36,356 bases of DNA, from positions 1-36,356 of the forward strand of contig JANDLV010000039.1 of assembly GCA_024330185.1 (NCBI GenBank). The letters run 5' to 3'. The position numbers were made by a program, and so were the translations under genes. This DNA comes from Candidatus Siliceabacter maunaloa. Its GTDB lineage: Bacteria; Actinomycetota; Thermoleophilia; Solirubrobacterales; Solirubrobacteraceae. Below are positions 1 through 9,317 of this stretch, in pieces. Each line of letters starts with the position of its first letter. Within the stretch, counting starts at the first letter, position 1. The notes under the pieces are model-generated. The model worked only from the letters and a program-made list of their open reading frames with translations, was not told where the DNA came from and did no database searches.

Positions 1-37
1 GGAAGGACGCCTACCGCGCCTTCTCCACCGACGAGGT

Positions 38-1024
38 ATGGACGCGGATCGAGGCCGCCGCGTGGAGGTCCACCGCGTCGTGGAGGGCGAGGCGCTGGCC
101 GTCGATCTCGACGTTCGCTGCGGGCGCCTGCCCCTGCCGCCGGGGCGCGTCCGCGATCCCGTGCTGGGCCTCGACGAGCCCCTGCCCGCGGGGCGCGCCC
201 GGGCGCGCCTACGCACGCAGGTGCGCTTCACGCGGCGCGGCCGTCGGCGGCTGGGGCCGGTGCGCGTCGCGGTGCGCGACCCGCTCGGGCTGGCCGCGCG
301 AGAGCTCGAGGTCGCCGACAGCGCGGGGGAGGAGGTGCTGGTGCTCCCCGGCGTGCACCCCGTGGTGAGCACGCGCGAGGGCGCCCACGGGAAGCGGCGG
401 CGGCGCGCCGGCGCACGCAACGCGGACGCCGCGGCGGCCACCGACCTCGACGGCGTCGGGGCGCTGCAGGAGGGCACGCCGGCCTCGCGGATCTTCTGGC
501 CCTCGGTGGCCCGCGGCGGCGCGCCCCTCGAACGCCGGATGGTCGCCGAGGGCGACGGCCGGCCGCTCGTGGTGCTCGACCCCCGCGGCGGCGACGAGGA
601 GGCGGTCGACGCCGCGGTGCGCGCCACGGCGTCGCTGGCCGTCGCGCTGGCCCGCGCCGGCGGCTGCGCCGTGCTGTTGCCCGGCGACCGCCGGCCCACG
701 CTGCTCGAGCCGTCCCTGTCGGCCTGGCCGCACCTGCACGCACGGCTGGCCGTCGTCGGCGCGATCGCCGGCCCGCGCCCCGGCGCGGCGGCGGGCCGAG
801 GGGGCACCATCATCCACGTCGCCGCCCGTCCCCCCGCTCGCCCGCCCCGCGCGGCAGGAGCCGGGCGGTCAGCCCCCGCGCGGCTCCTCGTGATCCCCGG
901 CACGCCGCCGCCCGCCGCACCCCCCGGCGCCCGGGGGGCCTTCACCGTCGCGGGGTGCACCGGCTACGACCTCACCGCGCGCCGCCCCGTGCGCGGCCGC
1001 ACGCCGCGGGAGGCCGTCGCGTGA
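38..1024 (+). CDS. DUF58 domain-containing protein, N-terminus uncertain
   Basis: The protein has a beta-rich middle part followed by a block with ALQEGTPASRIFWPSVARGG, which resembles the conserved region of DUF58 proteins. These proteins often sit beside MoxR ATPases and transglutaminase-like proteins and are linked, without firm proof, to cell-envelope processes. Family members usually begin with two membrane helices and run to about 400 residues. None are visible here. The reading frame is open to the left edge of the window, so ATG 38 is only the first start seen, and the gene may begin outside or be shortened. The C-terminal third is Pro/Ala/Arg-rich. Its stop overlaps the GTG start of the next gene (GTGA), so the two are probably translated together. 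Confidence 0.7.
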   Translation: MDADRGRRVEVHRVVEGEALAVDLDVRCGRLPLPPGRVRDPVLGLDEPLPAGRARARLRTQVRFTRRGRRRLGPVRVAVRDPLGLAARELEVADSAGEEVLVLPGVHPVVSTREGAHGKRRRRAGARNADAAAATDLDGVGALQEGTPASRIFWPSVARGGAPLERRMVAEGDGRPLVVLDPRGGDEEAVDAAVRATASLAVALARAGGCAVLLPGDRRPTLLEPSLSAWPHLHARLAVVGAIAGPRPGAAAGRGGTIIHVAARPPARPPRAAGAGRSAPARLLVIPGTPPPAAPPGARGAFTVAGCTGYDLTARRPVRGRTPREAVA

Positions 1025-3297
1025 GCACCGCCGCCGCTCCTCGCACGGCGGGGCGGGCCGCCGCCCCCCTCGTGCGTCCCCTCGGCGCCCGCGCCGGCGC
1101 CCTTCTGGCGCTGGCCCTGCTGGGAGCGCTCCAGTGGGGTGATCTCGTGGCCCCGGCGCAGCCCGGTCGACTGCTGGGCGGCGTCGTGCTCGGCGTGGGC
1201 GTGGCCCTCGCGGTGATCGGCCTGCGCGCGGCGCCCCGAGGGATGCGCGCCGCAGCGCTGGGCGCTGTCGCGCTGGGCGTCGTGGCCCCCGCGCTGCTGC
1301 TGGCCGGGGTGCCGGCCGGCTTCCTGCGGCCCGCTGCCTGGGAGGACCTGGTCGCCGGGCTGTCGCAGGGGATCGGCGTCCTCGCGGGGGTGGGCATCCC
1401 CTACGACGGGGGTGAGCCCTGGGTGCGCATCGTCATCCTCGCCGGGGGCATCCTGCTCGCGCCGCTGGCCGCCGCGGCGGCCTTCCGCCTGCGTCGCGAC
1501 GGCGCCGCCGCGTCGCCCCTGCCCGCGCTGCTGGCCCTCGGCGTCCTGTTCGGGGTCCCCGCAGTGCAGCTCGAGTCCGACAGCCCGCACCTGCTCGGCC
1601 TCGTGTTCGCCGCGCTGCTGTGTGCGGGCCTGTGGCTGGAGGGCATCCCGCGCGGACAGGCGCGTGGCGCCGGCGCGGTGCTGGCCGTCGGCCTGCTCGC
1701 GGCCCTCGCCCTCGCGCCGCGCGTGGACGCCGGGCGCCCGCTGATCGACTACGAGGCCATCGCCCAGGGGATCGGCACCGGGGGCGGCCAGGGGTTCACC
1801 TGGGACCACCGCTACGGGCCGCTGGACTGGCCGCGCGAGGGGCGCGAGATGCTGCGCATCCGCGCACAGGAGAGCCAGTACTGGAAGGCGGTGAACCTGA
1901 CCGAGTTCGACGGGCGCGCGTGGCGGATCGCTGCGCCCTCGGCCGAGCCGGCGCGCCTGCAGACCACGATCGACGAGAGCCGGCCGCAGTGGCGCCGGCG
2001 CCTGACCGTCACGGTCCGCGACCTCGCCTCGCCGTGGTTCATCGGTGCCGGGAGCACCCTGCGCATCGAGGGCAGCAGCGCCCGCAGACCGGTGGCGGCG
2101 GGGCCCGGGACCTTCCGCACCGTCGACCGCCCGTTGCGCAACGGCCAGACCTACGCCGCCGAGGTCTACGTCCCCGAGCCCGGGGGCGACGACCTCGACC
2201 GCAGGCCCGGCGACTACCCCTCGTTCGTCGACGACGCGCTGACCATGCGGCTACCCCCCGCGGTGGGCGGGCCGGTCCTGCCCGACCGGGCCACCGGCGA
2301 GCCCGACCTCGGGCGCTCGACGGTCCTGGCCTTCCCCGACTGGAACGAGCAGGCCCGTGGACTCGGGCCCAGGGCGGCCGAGCCGGTGACGTCCGACGCC
2401 GAAGAGCTGCTGGAGGAGTCGGCCTACGCGCGGACCCACGCGCTGGCCCAGCGCATGCGCGAGGAGGCCGACACGCCCCACGAGCTGGCCCGCAGCATCA
2501 TCGAGATGTTCCGGGAGGACTTCGTCTACAGCGAGCGCCCGCCGCCGCGCGACGTGCCGCTGGAGGCGTTCCTGTTCGAGGATCGCCAGGGCTACTGTCA
2601 GCAGTTCTCGGGCGCCATGGCCCTCATGCTGCGCATGGCCGGCGTGCCCGCCCGGGTGGCCTCTGGCTTCTCACCCGGCGTGCGCGACGACGTGCGCGAG
2701 GAGTGGGTCGTGCGCGACTTCGACGCCCACTCGTGGGTGGAGGCCTACCTGCCCGGCGCGGGGTGGGTGACCTACGATCCCACCCCGTCGGCCTCCCCGG
2801 CCCGCGGTCGTGAGCTGCCGCCGACCCTCGACACCGCCGACCGCGAGCCGGCCGACCCGGGCGAGGTGATCGGGGGCCCGGTCGAGCCCCCGCAGACCCC
2901 GGCGGCCGACACGGCGCCGGCCGGCGATCGGGGCTCCTCTGGGGCGGCGCTGGTGGGCGGCGCGGTGGCGCTGCTTGCCGTGGCCGGGCTGGCGGCGTGG
3001 GCAGTCCGCCGGCGCGCCGCGCGGATCGGCGCCGAGCCCGCCGACGAGTTGCGCCGTGCCCTGCGCCGCGCCGGCCGGCCCGCGGCCCCCGGGACGACGC
3101 TGGTCGCGCTGCGCCGCTCGCTGCCCGACGACGCGGGCGGATACGTCGATGCCGTGGCCGCGCAGCGCTTCGGCTACGCCGGCGCCGGCCCCACCCCGGC
3201 CCAGCGCGCGGGCCTGCGCCGGGCCCTGGCCGGGGGCGCCGGCCCCCTCGCGCGCCTGCGCGGCTGGTGGGCACTGCCCTCGCGCGGGCGCGCGTAG
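1021..3297 (+). CDS. Membrane transglutaminase-like protein (TgpA type)
   Basis: A protein of about 758 residues. The first 260 residues are mostly hydrophobic and hold several predicted membrane helices. A large extracytoplasmic part follows, containing a transglutaminase-like core with a visible triad: Cys526 in GYCQQFSG, His570 in DAHSWVEAY and Asp586 in YDPTPS. A Pro-rich linker leads to one more membrane helix near residue 640 and a cytoplasmic DUF4129-like tail. TgpA-type proteins commonly pair with DUF58, as here. The biological substrate is unknown; a peptidase or protein cross-linking role at the envelope is inferred from the fold. I chose GTG 1021 because it overlaps the stop of the DUF58 gene; an upstream ATG at 955 would add an Arg-rich stretch that reads like out-of-frame DNA. 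Confidence 0.88.
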   Translation: MSTAAAPRTAGRAAAPLVRPLGARAGALLALALLGALQWGDLVAPAQPGRLLGGVVLGVGVALAVIGLRAAPRGMRAAALGAVALGVVAPALLLAGVPAGFLRPAAWEDLVAGLSQGIGVLAGVGIPYDGGEPWVRIVILAGGILLAPLAAAAAFRLRRDGAAASPLPALLALGVLFGVPAVQLESDSPHLLGLVFAALLCAGLWLEGIPRGQARGAGAVLAVGLLAALALAPRVDAGRPLIDYEAIAQGIGTGGGQGFTWDHRYGPLDWPREGREMLRIRAQESQYWKAVNLTEFDGRAWRIAAPSAEPARLQTTIDESRPQWRRRLTVTVRDLASPWFIGAGSTLRIEGSSARRPVAAGPGTFRTVDRPLRNGQTYAAEVYVPEPGGDDLDRRPGDYPSFVDDALTMRLPPAVGGPVLPDRATGEPDLGRSTVLAFPDWNEQARGLGPRAAEPVTSDAEELLEESAYARTHALAQRMREEADTPHELARSIIEMFREDFVYSERPPPRDVPLEAFLFEDRQGYCQQFSGAMALMLRMAGVPARVASGFSPGVRDDVREEWVVRDFDAHSWVEAYLPGAGWVTYDPTPSASPARGRELPPTLDTADREPADPGEVIGGPVEPPQTPAADTAPAGDRGSSGAALVGGAVALLAVAGLAAWAVRRRAARIGAEPADELRRALRRAGRPAAPGTTLVALRRSLPDDAGGYVDAVAAQRFGYAGAGPTPAQRAGLRRALAGGAGPLARLRGWWALPSRGRA

Positions 3298-3300
3298 AAT
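3295..3300 (+). promoter_or_regulatory. Leaderless -10 box (TAGAAT) for the TPR gene
   Basis: TAGAAT lies 8 bases before ATG 3309 and overlaps the stop codon of the transglutaminase gene. There is no Shine-Dalgarno sequence between the box and the start. A TANNNT box this close to the start fits leaderless transcription as known in actinobacteria. No convincing -35 was seen. Confidence 0.5.
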
Positions 3301-3308
3301 CGGTGGGG

Positions 3309-3677
3309 ATGGACTCCGACAACGTCTACGAGCTGTACACCCAGGGCACGCGCCTGCTCGAGGACGGCGACTTCCACGCCGCCACGGTCCCGCTCAAGCG
3401 CGCTCGCGACCTCGAGCCCGAGAAGACGTCGATCCGCGAGGCGCTGGGCCGCGCCCTGTTCAAGGCCCAGCGCTACGAGCAGGCCGCCGCGGAGTTCGAG
3501 GCGGTCGTCGACCGGGCGCCGACCGACGACTACGCGCTGTTCTGCCTGGGCCGCTCCCTCCAGCAGCTCGGCCGCCACCAGCAGGCCCGCAAGCCGCTCG
3601 CCCTCGCCGCGCAGCTGCGCCCCGACCGCCGCGACTACGCGCTGTACCGCGAACGCTCCCGGCGCCGGGCCGCCTGA
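3309..3677 (+). CDS. Small tetratricopeptide-repeat protein
   Basis: A 122-residue soluble protein made of about three TPR units: residues 5-38 (YELYTQGTRLLEDGDFHAA), 39-72 (REALGRALFKAQRYEQAAAE) and 73-106 (YALFCLGRSLQQLGRHQQAR). It ends in a basic tail. TPR units form helical pairs that bind other proteins; the partner here is unknown. The start ATG 3309 is supported by the leaderless -10 box just upstream. An earlier start in the same frame near 2997 would overlap the transglutaminase gene for 300 bases and is unlikely. A gap of about 350 bases separates it from rimP. Confidence 0.8.
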   Translation: MDSDNVYELYTQGTRLLEDGDFHAATVPLKRARDLEPEKTSIREALGRALFKAQRYEQAAAEFEAVVDRAPTDDYALFCLGRSLQQLGRHQQARKPLALAAQLRPDRRDYALYRERSRRRAA

Positions 3678-3948
3678 TGATCCAGCGTCCACGCGTGGGC
3701 CCGAGTGGAGGCGGCTGGGGCGGGCGAACGGCAGCATCGAGGGGGCTCCACGGGCGCTGTCAGCGAACTGTCCTGCCTGACTGTTGCACTGCAACACCAG
3801 GGCAGGACGGGTTCGCGTTTTCGGACGCCTCGCACGGCCGCCGGTGGGATCCAGCTCGTCGAGGTAACCCTCCACCGTCGTCGTGAGGGTGGTCGCGAGC
3901 ATCGGCGCGGGCAAGTTCACATGCGCTATCGTGACACGACATCTCGGT
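3678..3948 (+). other. Intergenic region with a nested inverted repeat and possible rimP promoter
   Basis: I see no gene here. The main structure is an inverted repeat at 3768-3810. Its outer arms are CTGTCCTGCC and GGCAGGACGG and its inner arms GTTGC and GCAAC around a 3-base loop. The arms could form a two-part hairpin in RNA or a protein-binding dyad in DNA. No U-run follows closely enough for a clear terminator (the nearest is TTTT at 3817). A TATCGT hexamer at 3927-3932 is a possible -10 for the rimP operon and would give a leader of about 85-90 bases, but no good -35 is present. Confidence 0.4.
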
Positions 3949-3999
3949 GCCGGACCCCACGGGGACCGGCTGCAGGACCGACGTGGGCGACGCCCACGT
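3949..3999 (+). promoter_or_regulatory. Predicted transcription attenuator in the rimP-nusA leader
   Basis: Three mutually exclusive pairings can be read. Hairpin 1 (3949-3970) has arms GCCGG-a-CCCC and GGGG-a-CCGGC. The terminator stem (3981-3999) pairs ACGTGGGC with GCCCACGT. CCCACG occurs twice, at 3956-3961 and 3993-3998, so CGTGGG at 3982-3987 can pair with either copy. Pairing with the upstream copy breaks both hairpin 1 and the terminator and so works as an antiterminator. This is the usual logic of an attenuator. In Bacillus the same operon is known to be controlled by NusA-dependent termination in its leader; applying that to this organism is inference. Confidence 0.55.
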
Positions 4000-4007
4000 T
4001 TTTCTTT
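3981..4007 (+). terminator. Intrinsic terminator in the rimP leader
   Basis: A perfect 8-bp stem (ACGTGGGC / GCCCACGT) with a 3-base loop is followed directly by TTTTCTTT. It ends only 4 bases before the rimP Shine-Dalgarno GGAGGAG (4011-4017). It therefore lies within the leader rather than at the end of an upstream gene. The nearest upstream gene stops 300 bases earlier. Confidence 0.75.
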
Positions 4008-4026
4008 GTCGGAGGAGATTTTCAGC

Positions 4027-4440
4027 GTGAGCATCCAGAGCGATATCGAGGCCCGTCTCGCGGAGCGCGAGCCCGAGGTCGAGGTGCTGCTCGCGGAGCT
4101 GCAGGGCAGTGGCACCGTGCGCCTGTTCATCGACCATCCCGAGGGCGTCACCCTCGCCCTGTGCGAGCAGGTGACCCACCAGCTCCCGGAGGTGCGCGAG
4201 CGCTACGCGCTGGAGGTCTCGAGCCCGGGCACGCAGCGCCCGCTGACCAAGCCCGACCACTTCCGTCGTTTCCTGGGCCGCCGGGCCAAGGTGCGCACGC
4301 GGGGCGCCCACGAGGGCCGACGATCGTTCACCGGCGAGCTGGTGGGCGCCTCCGAGGCGGAGGTCACCATCGCCGCGGACACCGGCGTCGTGGCCATCCC
4401 CTACGCCGAGATCCACCGTTCCAACCTGATGGAGGACTAA
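4027..4440 (+). CDS. rimP: Ribosome maturation factor RimP
   Basis: RimP assists maturation of the 30S ribosomal subunit. The 137-residue protein shows the family core: LEVSSPGTQRPLTKPDHFRR, where SSPG-RPL is the hallmark, then a small SH3-like C-terminal domain with FTGELVGASEAEVTIA. The length is slightly short for the family (about 150). GTG 4027 is chosen because a strong Shine-Dalgarno GGAGGAG ends 9 bases before it. A start at ATG 3883 would place the terminator and Shine-Dalgarno inside the coding sequence. It is the first gene of the rimP-nusA-infB operon and is expected to be governed by the leader attenuator. Confidence 0.92.
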   Translation: MSIQSDIEARLAEREPEVEVLLAELQGSGTVRLFIDHPEGVTLALCEQVTHQLPEVRERYALEVSSPGTQRPLTKPDHFRRFLGRRAKVRTRGAHEGRRSFTGELVGASEAEVTIAADTGVVAIPYAEIHRSNLMED

Positions 4441-4607
4441 GTGGCCCCTCCGGCGAGTCCCGCACCGCTTCGCCGGGCGACAACCGTCGCATGGCGGCGT
4501 CCTCGCTCGGGGCCAGGCCTCCGGCCTTGTCCCCTCACTGCGTCCTTGCCCTGCTCGGTTCTCGCCTCGGCGAACCGCCACGCGACTCACCGGAGGAACC
4601 ACTAGCC
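4441..4607 (+). other. rimP-nusA spacer with three possible hairpins
   Basis: The 167-base spacer is unusually long for this junction. It carries a 7-bp inverted repeat CCGGCGA / TCGCCGG (4450-4476), an imperfect GC-rich hairpin at 4509-4534 around GGCC-tcc-GGCC, and another at 4557-4576 (GGTT..CGCC / GGCG.ACC). None has a U-run. The nusA Shine-Dalgarno GGAGGAA (4592-4598) follows. It could be an RNA-processing site or a dispersed REP-like repeat; I cannot tell which. Confidence 0.35.
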
Positions 4608-6095
<1,488 letters not shown>

Positions 6096-6131
6096 CCGCC
6101 GATCGCTGCACACGTCCCCCATCGCCGCTGC

Positions 6132-6389
6132 GTGGCCTGCCGCCGCGTGGCACCCAAGACGGCGCTGCGCCGACTCGTCGCCGGCGAGCACGGGGCGCTC
6201 GCAGTCGATCCCGCGGGCACGCGGCCCGGTCGGGGCGCGTACGTCTGCGACGCCGCCTGCCACGCGGAGGCGGTGCGCCGCGGCGCCTACGGTCGTGCCC
6301 TGCGCCGGCGCGTGACCGTCCCCGCCCGGCTGGTGCCCGACACCGGCGATCCGACCGCCGGAGGCGAGCCCTCCGGGAATCTCTCCTAA
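6132..6389 (+). CDS. ylxR: YlxR family RNA-binding protein, start uncertain
   Basis: A small basic protein of the YlxR (DUF448) family, found between nusA and infB in many bacteria and thought to bind RNA or nucleoid targets. It shows CRRVAPKTALRRLV and the conserved GRGAYVCD. The family signature Cys-x-x-Cys-Arg begins upstream of the first ordinary start codon. Reading back in frame from GTG 6132 gives cysteine at 6129 and HRR before it. No ATG, GTG or TTG occurs between the nusA stop (6093-6095, same frame) and 6132. Either translation starts on a rare codon (ATC at 6102 is the only near-cognate) or the protein has lost part of its N-terminus. The coordinates use GTG 6132. Confidence 0.8.
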   Translation: MACRRVAPKTALRRLVAGEHGALAVDPAGTRPGRGAYVCDAACHAEAVRRGAYGRALRRRVTVPARLVPDTGDPTAGGEPSGNLS

Positions 6390-6401
6390 ACTAGGAACCC
6401 A

Positions 6402-8660
6402 ATGGCAAAGAAGCGCGTCCACGAGCTCGCCCGCGAGTACGACATGTCCTCCTCGGACGTCATGACCAAGCTGAAGGCGGCCGGCATCGAGGTCAAGGCC
6501 TCGGCCTCGGCAGTCGACGCCAAGGAAGCCGACGCCGCCCTGCGCAACAACGGGCGCGACGCCGCCGCGGCGCGCCAGGCCGCCCGCGAGGCCCAGAAGG
6601 CCCGCCAGGCCGCGGCCTCCGCGGCTGAGGGCAAGCAGGGCGACGGCAAGGCCGCCGAGGGCGATCGCAAGGGCCGCCAGCAGCGCCCCAACCGTGGCGA
6701 CCTGCGCGGCGAGCGCGCCCCCAACGCCGGTCCGGGGGGCCGGCGCCGGGTGGTCATCGACTCCCAGGCCTCCCGCCGTCAGGGCCCGGGCGGCGGCGGC
6801 CCCCCGCAGGGCCCGCCGCGCCGCCAGCGCCGCGGCCGCCGCCGTCGGGGCACCTACAACGACACGATCGCCCCGCTGGACACCGCGGCCCAGTCGGCCA
6901 CCGACATGGTGCGCATCAACTCCGGCTCCACGGTCAAGGACGTGTCGGAGTACTTCGGCGTGCCCGTCCCCGAGGTCATCAAGAAGCTGATGATGCGCGG
7001 CGAGATGGCCACCCTCACCCAGACGCTGTCCGACGACGCCATCGGCGTGCTGGCCGAGGAGTTCGGCCGCCAGGTGGAGGTCGTCCACGCCGCCGACGAG
7101 GTCGAGCCCGAGCCGGAGTTCGAGGATGCCGACGAGGACCTCGTCGACCGCCCGCCCGTCGTGACCATCATGGGCCACGTCGACCACGGCAAAACCTCCC
7201 TGCTGGACGCGATCCGCACCACCGAGGTGGCCGAGGGCGAGGCCGGCGGCATCACCCAGCACATCGGCGCCTACCAGGTCCACCACAACGACAAGCTCGT
7301 CACCTTCCTGGACACGCCGGGCCACCAGGCCTTCACGGCCATGCGCGCCCGCGGCGCCCAGGTCACCGACATCGTGGTGATCGTGGTGGCCGCCGACGAC
7401 GGCGTGAAGCCCCAGACCGACGAGGCGATCGACCACGCCAAGGCGGCCGACGTGCCGATCATCGTCGCCGTCAACAAGATCGACAAGGAGGGCGCCGACC
7501 CCACGCGCGTGCGCACCGAGATGACCCAGCGCGCCCTGCAGCCGGCCGAGTGGGGCGGCGAGACCGAGTTCGTCGACGTCTCCGCGCGGACGCACGACGG
7601 ACTCGAGGATCTGCTGGAGACCATCCAGGTCGTCGCCGAGCTGGAGGACTACAAGGCCAACCCCGCAGCCCAGGCCTCCGGCGTGGTCGTCGAGTCCAAG
7701 CTCGATCCCGGCCGCGGTCCGGTCGTGACCCTGCTCGTCCAGCGCGGCACGCTGACGGTCGGCGACGCGCTGGCCGCGGGCTCCCACTGGGGCCGCGTGC
7801 GCGCCATGCACGACTTCCTGGGTGCGCGCGTCACGCAGGCCCTGCCGGGCGATCCGGTCGAGGTGCTGGGCTTCGACGGGGTGCCCGAGGCGGGCGAGAC
7901 CGTCCGCGTCGTCGAGAACGACCGCCGCGCCCGGCAGCTCGCGGAGGAGCGAGGCCTGCGCCTCAAGCAGGAGCAGCAGGCGCGGCGCTCGGGGCGCAAG
8001 CGCTCCCTGGAGGACGTCTTCAAGTCCATCCAGACGGGTGAGCTCCAGGAACTGGCCCTGCTGGTCAAGGCCGATGTCGCCGGCTCGGCCGAGGCCATCC
8101 AGGACGAGATCGCCAAGCTCCCCCAGGATCAGATCGCGGTCAACATCATCCACACCGGCGTGGGCGGCATCAACGAGTCCGACGTGATGCTGGCCGCCGC
8201 GTCGGAGGCCTTCATCATCGGTTTCAACGTCCGCCCGGTGGGCGAGTCGCGCACCGTGGCCGAGCGCGAGGGCGTGGACATCCGCACCTACTCGGTCATC
8301 TACAAGGCGCTGGACGAGCTGCGCGCCGCCATGCAGGGCATGCTCGCCCCCGAGGAGGTCGAGGAGGCGCTGGGCAGTGTCGAGGTGCGTGCCACCTTCC
8401 GCGCATCGCGCATCGGCGTCATCGCCGGCTCCTACGTCACCGACGGACGGATCGTCCGCGGCGCCCGCACACGCCTGGTGCGTGACGGCACCGTGGTCTA
8501 CGACGGCGAGATCGAGTCGTTGCGCCGCTTCAACGAGGACGTGCGCGAGGTCGCCACCGGGTACGAGTGCGGGATCGTGCTGCGCAACTTCCAGGACGTC
8601 AAGGAGGGCGACGTCCTGGAGGCGTTCGAGACGCGGCAGGTCGAGCGAGCGCTCGCCTGA
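6402..8660 (+). CDS. infB: Translation initiation factor IF-2
   Basis: IF-2 is the GTPase that brings initiator tRNA to the 30S subunit and promotes subunit joining. The 752-residue protein starts with an IF2N helix domain ([18 protein letters not shown]) and an Ala/Arg/Gly-rich, low-complexity linker. A second IF2N-like region follows, then the G domain with GHVDHGKT at 258-265, DTPGHQAF and NKID, and beta-barrel domains up to [14 protein letters not shown]. It is shorter than many actinobacterial IF-2 proteins because the linker is short. It has a weak AGGA 5 bases before ATG 6402. It follows ylxR by 12 bases in the same operon. Confidence 0.97.
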   Translation: MAKKRVHELAREYDMSSSDVMTKLKAAGIEVKASASAVDAKEADAALRNNGRDAAAARQAAREAQKARQAAASAAEGKQGDGKAAEGDRKGRQQRPNRGDLRGERAPNAGPGGRRRVVIDSQASRRQGPGGGGPPQGPPRRQRRGRRRRGTYNDTIAPLDTAAQSATDMVRINSGSTVKDVSEYFGVPVPEVIKKLMMRGEMATLTQTLSDDAIGVLAEEFGRQVEVVHAADEVEPEPEFEDADEDLVDRPPVVTIMGHVDHGKTSLLDAIRTTEVAEGEAGGITQHIGAYQVHHNDKLVTFLDTPGHQAFTAMRARGAQVTDIVVIVVAADDGVKPQTDEAIDHAKAADVPIIVAVNKIDKEGADPTRVRTEMTQRALQPAEWGGETEFVDVSARTHDGLEDLLETIQVVAELEDYKANPAAQASGVVVESKLDPGRGPVVTLLVQRGTLTVGDALAAGSHWGRVRAMHDFLGARVTQALPGDPVEVLGFDGVPEAGETVRVVENDRRARQLAEERGLRLKQEQQARRSGRKRSLEDVFKSIQTGELQELALLVKADVAGSAEAIQDEIAKLPQDQIAVNIIHTGVGGINESDVMLAAASEAFIIGFNVRPVGESRTVAEREGVDIRTYSVIYKALDELRAAMQGMLAPEEVEEALGSVEVRATFRASRIGVIAGSYVTDGRIVRGARTRLVRDGTVVYDGEIESLRRFNEDVREVATGYECGIVLRNFQDVKEGDVLEAFETRQVERALA

Positions 8661-8667
8661 GCGGGGC

Positions 8668-8970
8668 GTGGCGGCCTACGTCGCGCTGCTGCGCATCGAG
8701 CTGCACTTCCCCGAGGCCGGCAGCCTCAAGGCCAAGCGCAGGGAGCTGTCGTCGGTGAAGGCGCTGTTGCACCAGCGCATGGGCCTGTCGGTCTCCGAGG
8801 TCGATCACCACGACCTGTGGCAGCGCGCCACGCTGGCCGGCGCGCTGACGGGCGGCGACCTGGGCCGCCTCGACCATGCGGTAGACAAGGTGGAGCGTTG
8901 GCTGGATGACCGCTTCCCGACCGGGGTGCACGTTGAGCGCACGCTGGCCTCCTTCGAGGACATAGGATGA
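8668..8970 (+). CDS. ylxP: DUF503 / YlxP family protein
   Basis: A 100-residue protein of the DUF503 family. It shows LRIELHFPEAGSLKAKRREL near the start, then the typical HDLWQRATL region and a C-terminal VERWLDDRFP. YlxP is regularly encoded between infB and rbfA, as here. In Bacillus it has been tied to ribosome assembly, but its molecular role is unsettled. The GTG start lies 7 bases after the infB stop. The stop codon overlaps the rbfA start (ATGA), which suggests coupled translation. Confidence 0.85.
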   Translation: MAAYVALLRIELHFPEAGSLKAKRRELSSVKALLHQRMGLSVSEVDHHDLWQRATLAGALTGGDLGRLDHAVDKVERWLDDRFPTGVHVERTLASFEDIG

Positions 8971-9317
8971 CCTCCAGCCGGATGCGGCGGGTCGACGAGG
9001 TGATCCGCGCGGTCCTCAGCGACACCCTGGCCCAGGGACTGAAGGACCCCCGCATCGGCTTCGTGACCGTGACCGACGTCTCGACCAGCCCAGATCTGCG
9101 CCATTCCCGCGTCTACGTGAGCGTGCTGGGCGACGATGCCGCGCGCGCCGCGTCGCTGGAGGGGCTGAGCTCGGCGCGAGGATTCCTGCAGAGCGCCATC
9201 AACGCGGAGCTGCGGCTGAAGCGCACGCCCGAGCTGAGCTTCGTGGACGACGAGACCGTGCGCCGGGCGGCGCGCCTTGAGGAGCTGCTGATCGACGAGG
9301 AGGAGGGTTCGCCATGA
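8967..9317 (+). CDS. rbfA: 30S ribosome-binding factor RbfA
   Basis: RbfA binds immature 30S subunits and helps 16S rRNA 5'-end maturation. The 116-residue protein matches the KH-like family fold: MRRVDEVIRAVLSDTLAQGL, then DPRIGFVTVTDVSTSPDLRH and ARVYVSVLG-type strands, ending with RTPELSFVDDET. Length and motifs are normal. It overlaps ylxP upstream and nrnA downstream, each by ATGA. Confidence 0.95.
   Translation: MTSSRMRRVDEVIRAVLSDTLAQGLKDPRIGFVTVTDVSTSPDLRHSRVYVSVLGDDAARAASLEGLSSARGFLQSAINAELRLKRTPELSFVDDETVRRAARLEELLIDEEEGSP

Noticed and set aside
1-60. Second gene end in another frame before the DUF58 gene (KDAYRAFSTDEVW reading)
   Set aside because: Only about 20 codons are available at the window edge; it could be a real gene end or chance, and nothing decides between them.
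3705-4607. N-terminal extension of the nusA frame to 3705
   Set aside because: It would cover rimP in another frame and reads as Arg/Gly-rich nonsense; ATG 4608 has a good Shine-Dalgarno and matches family length.
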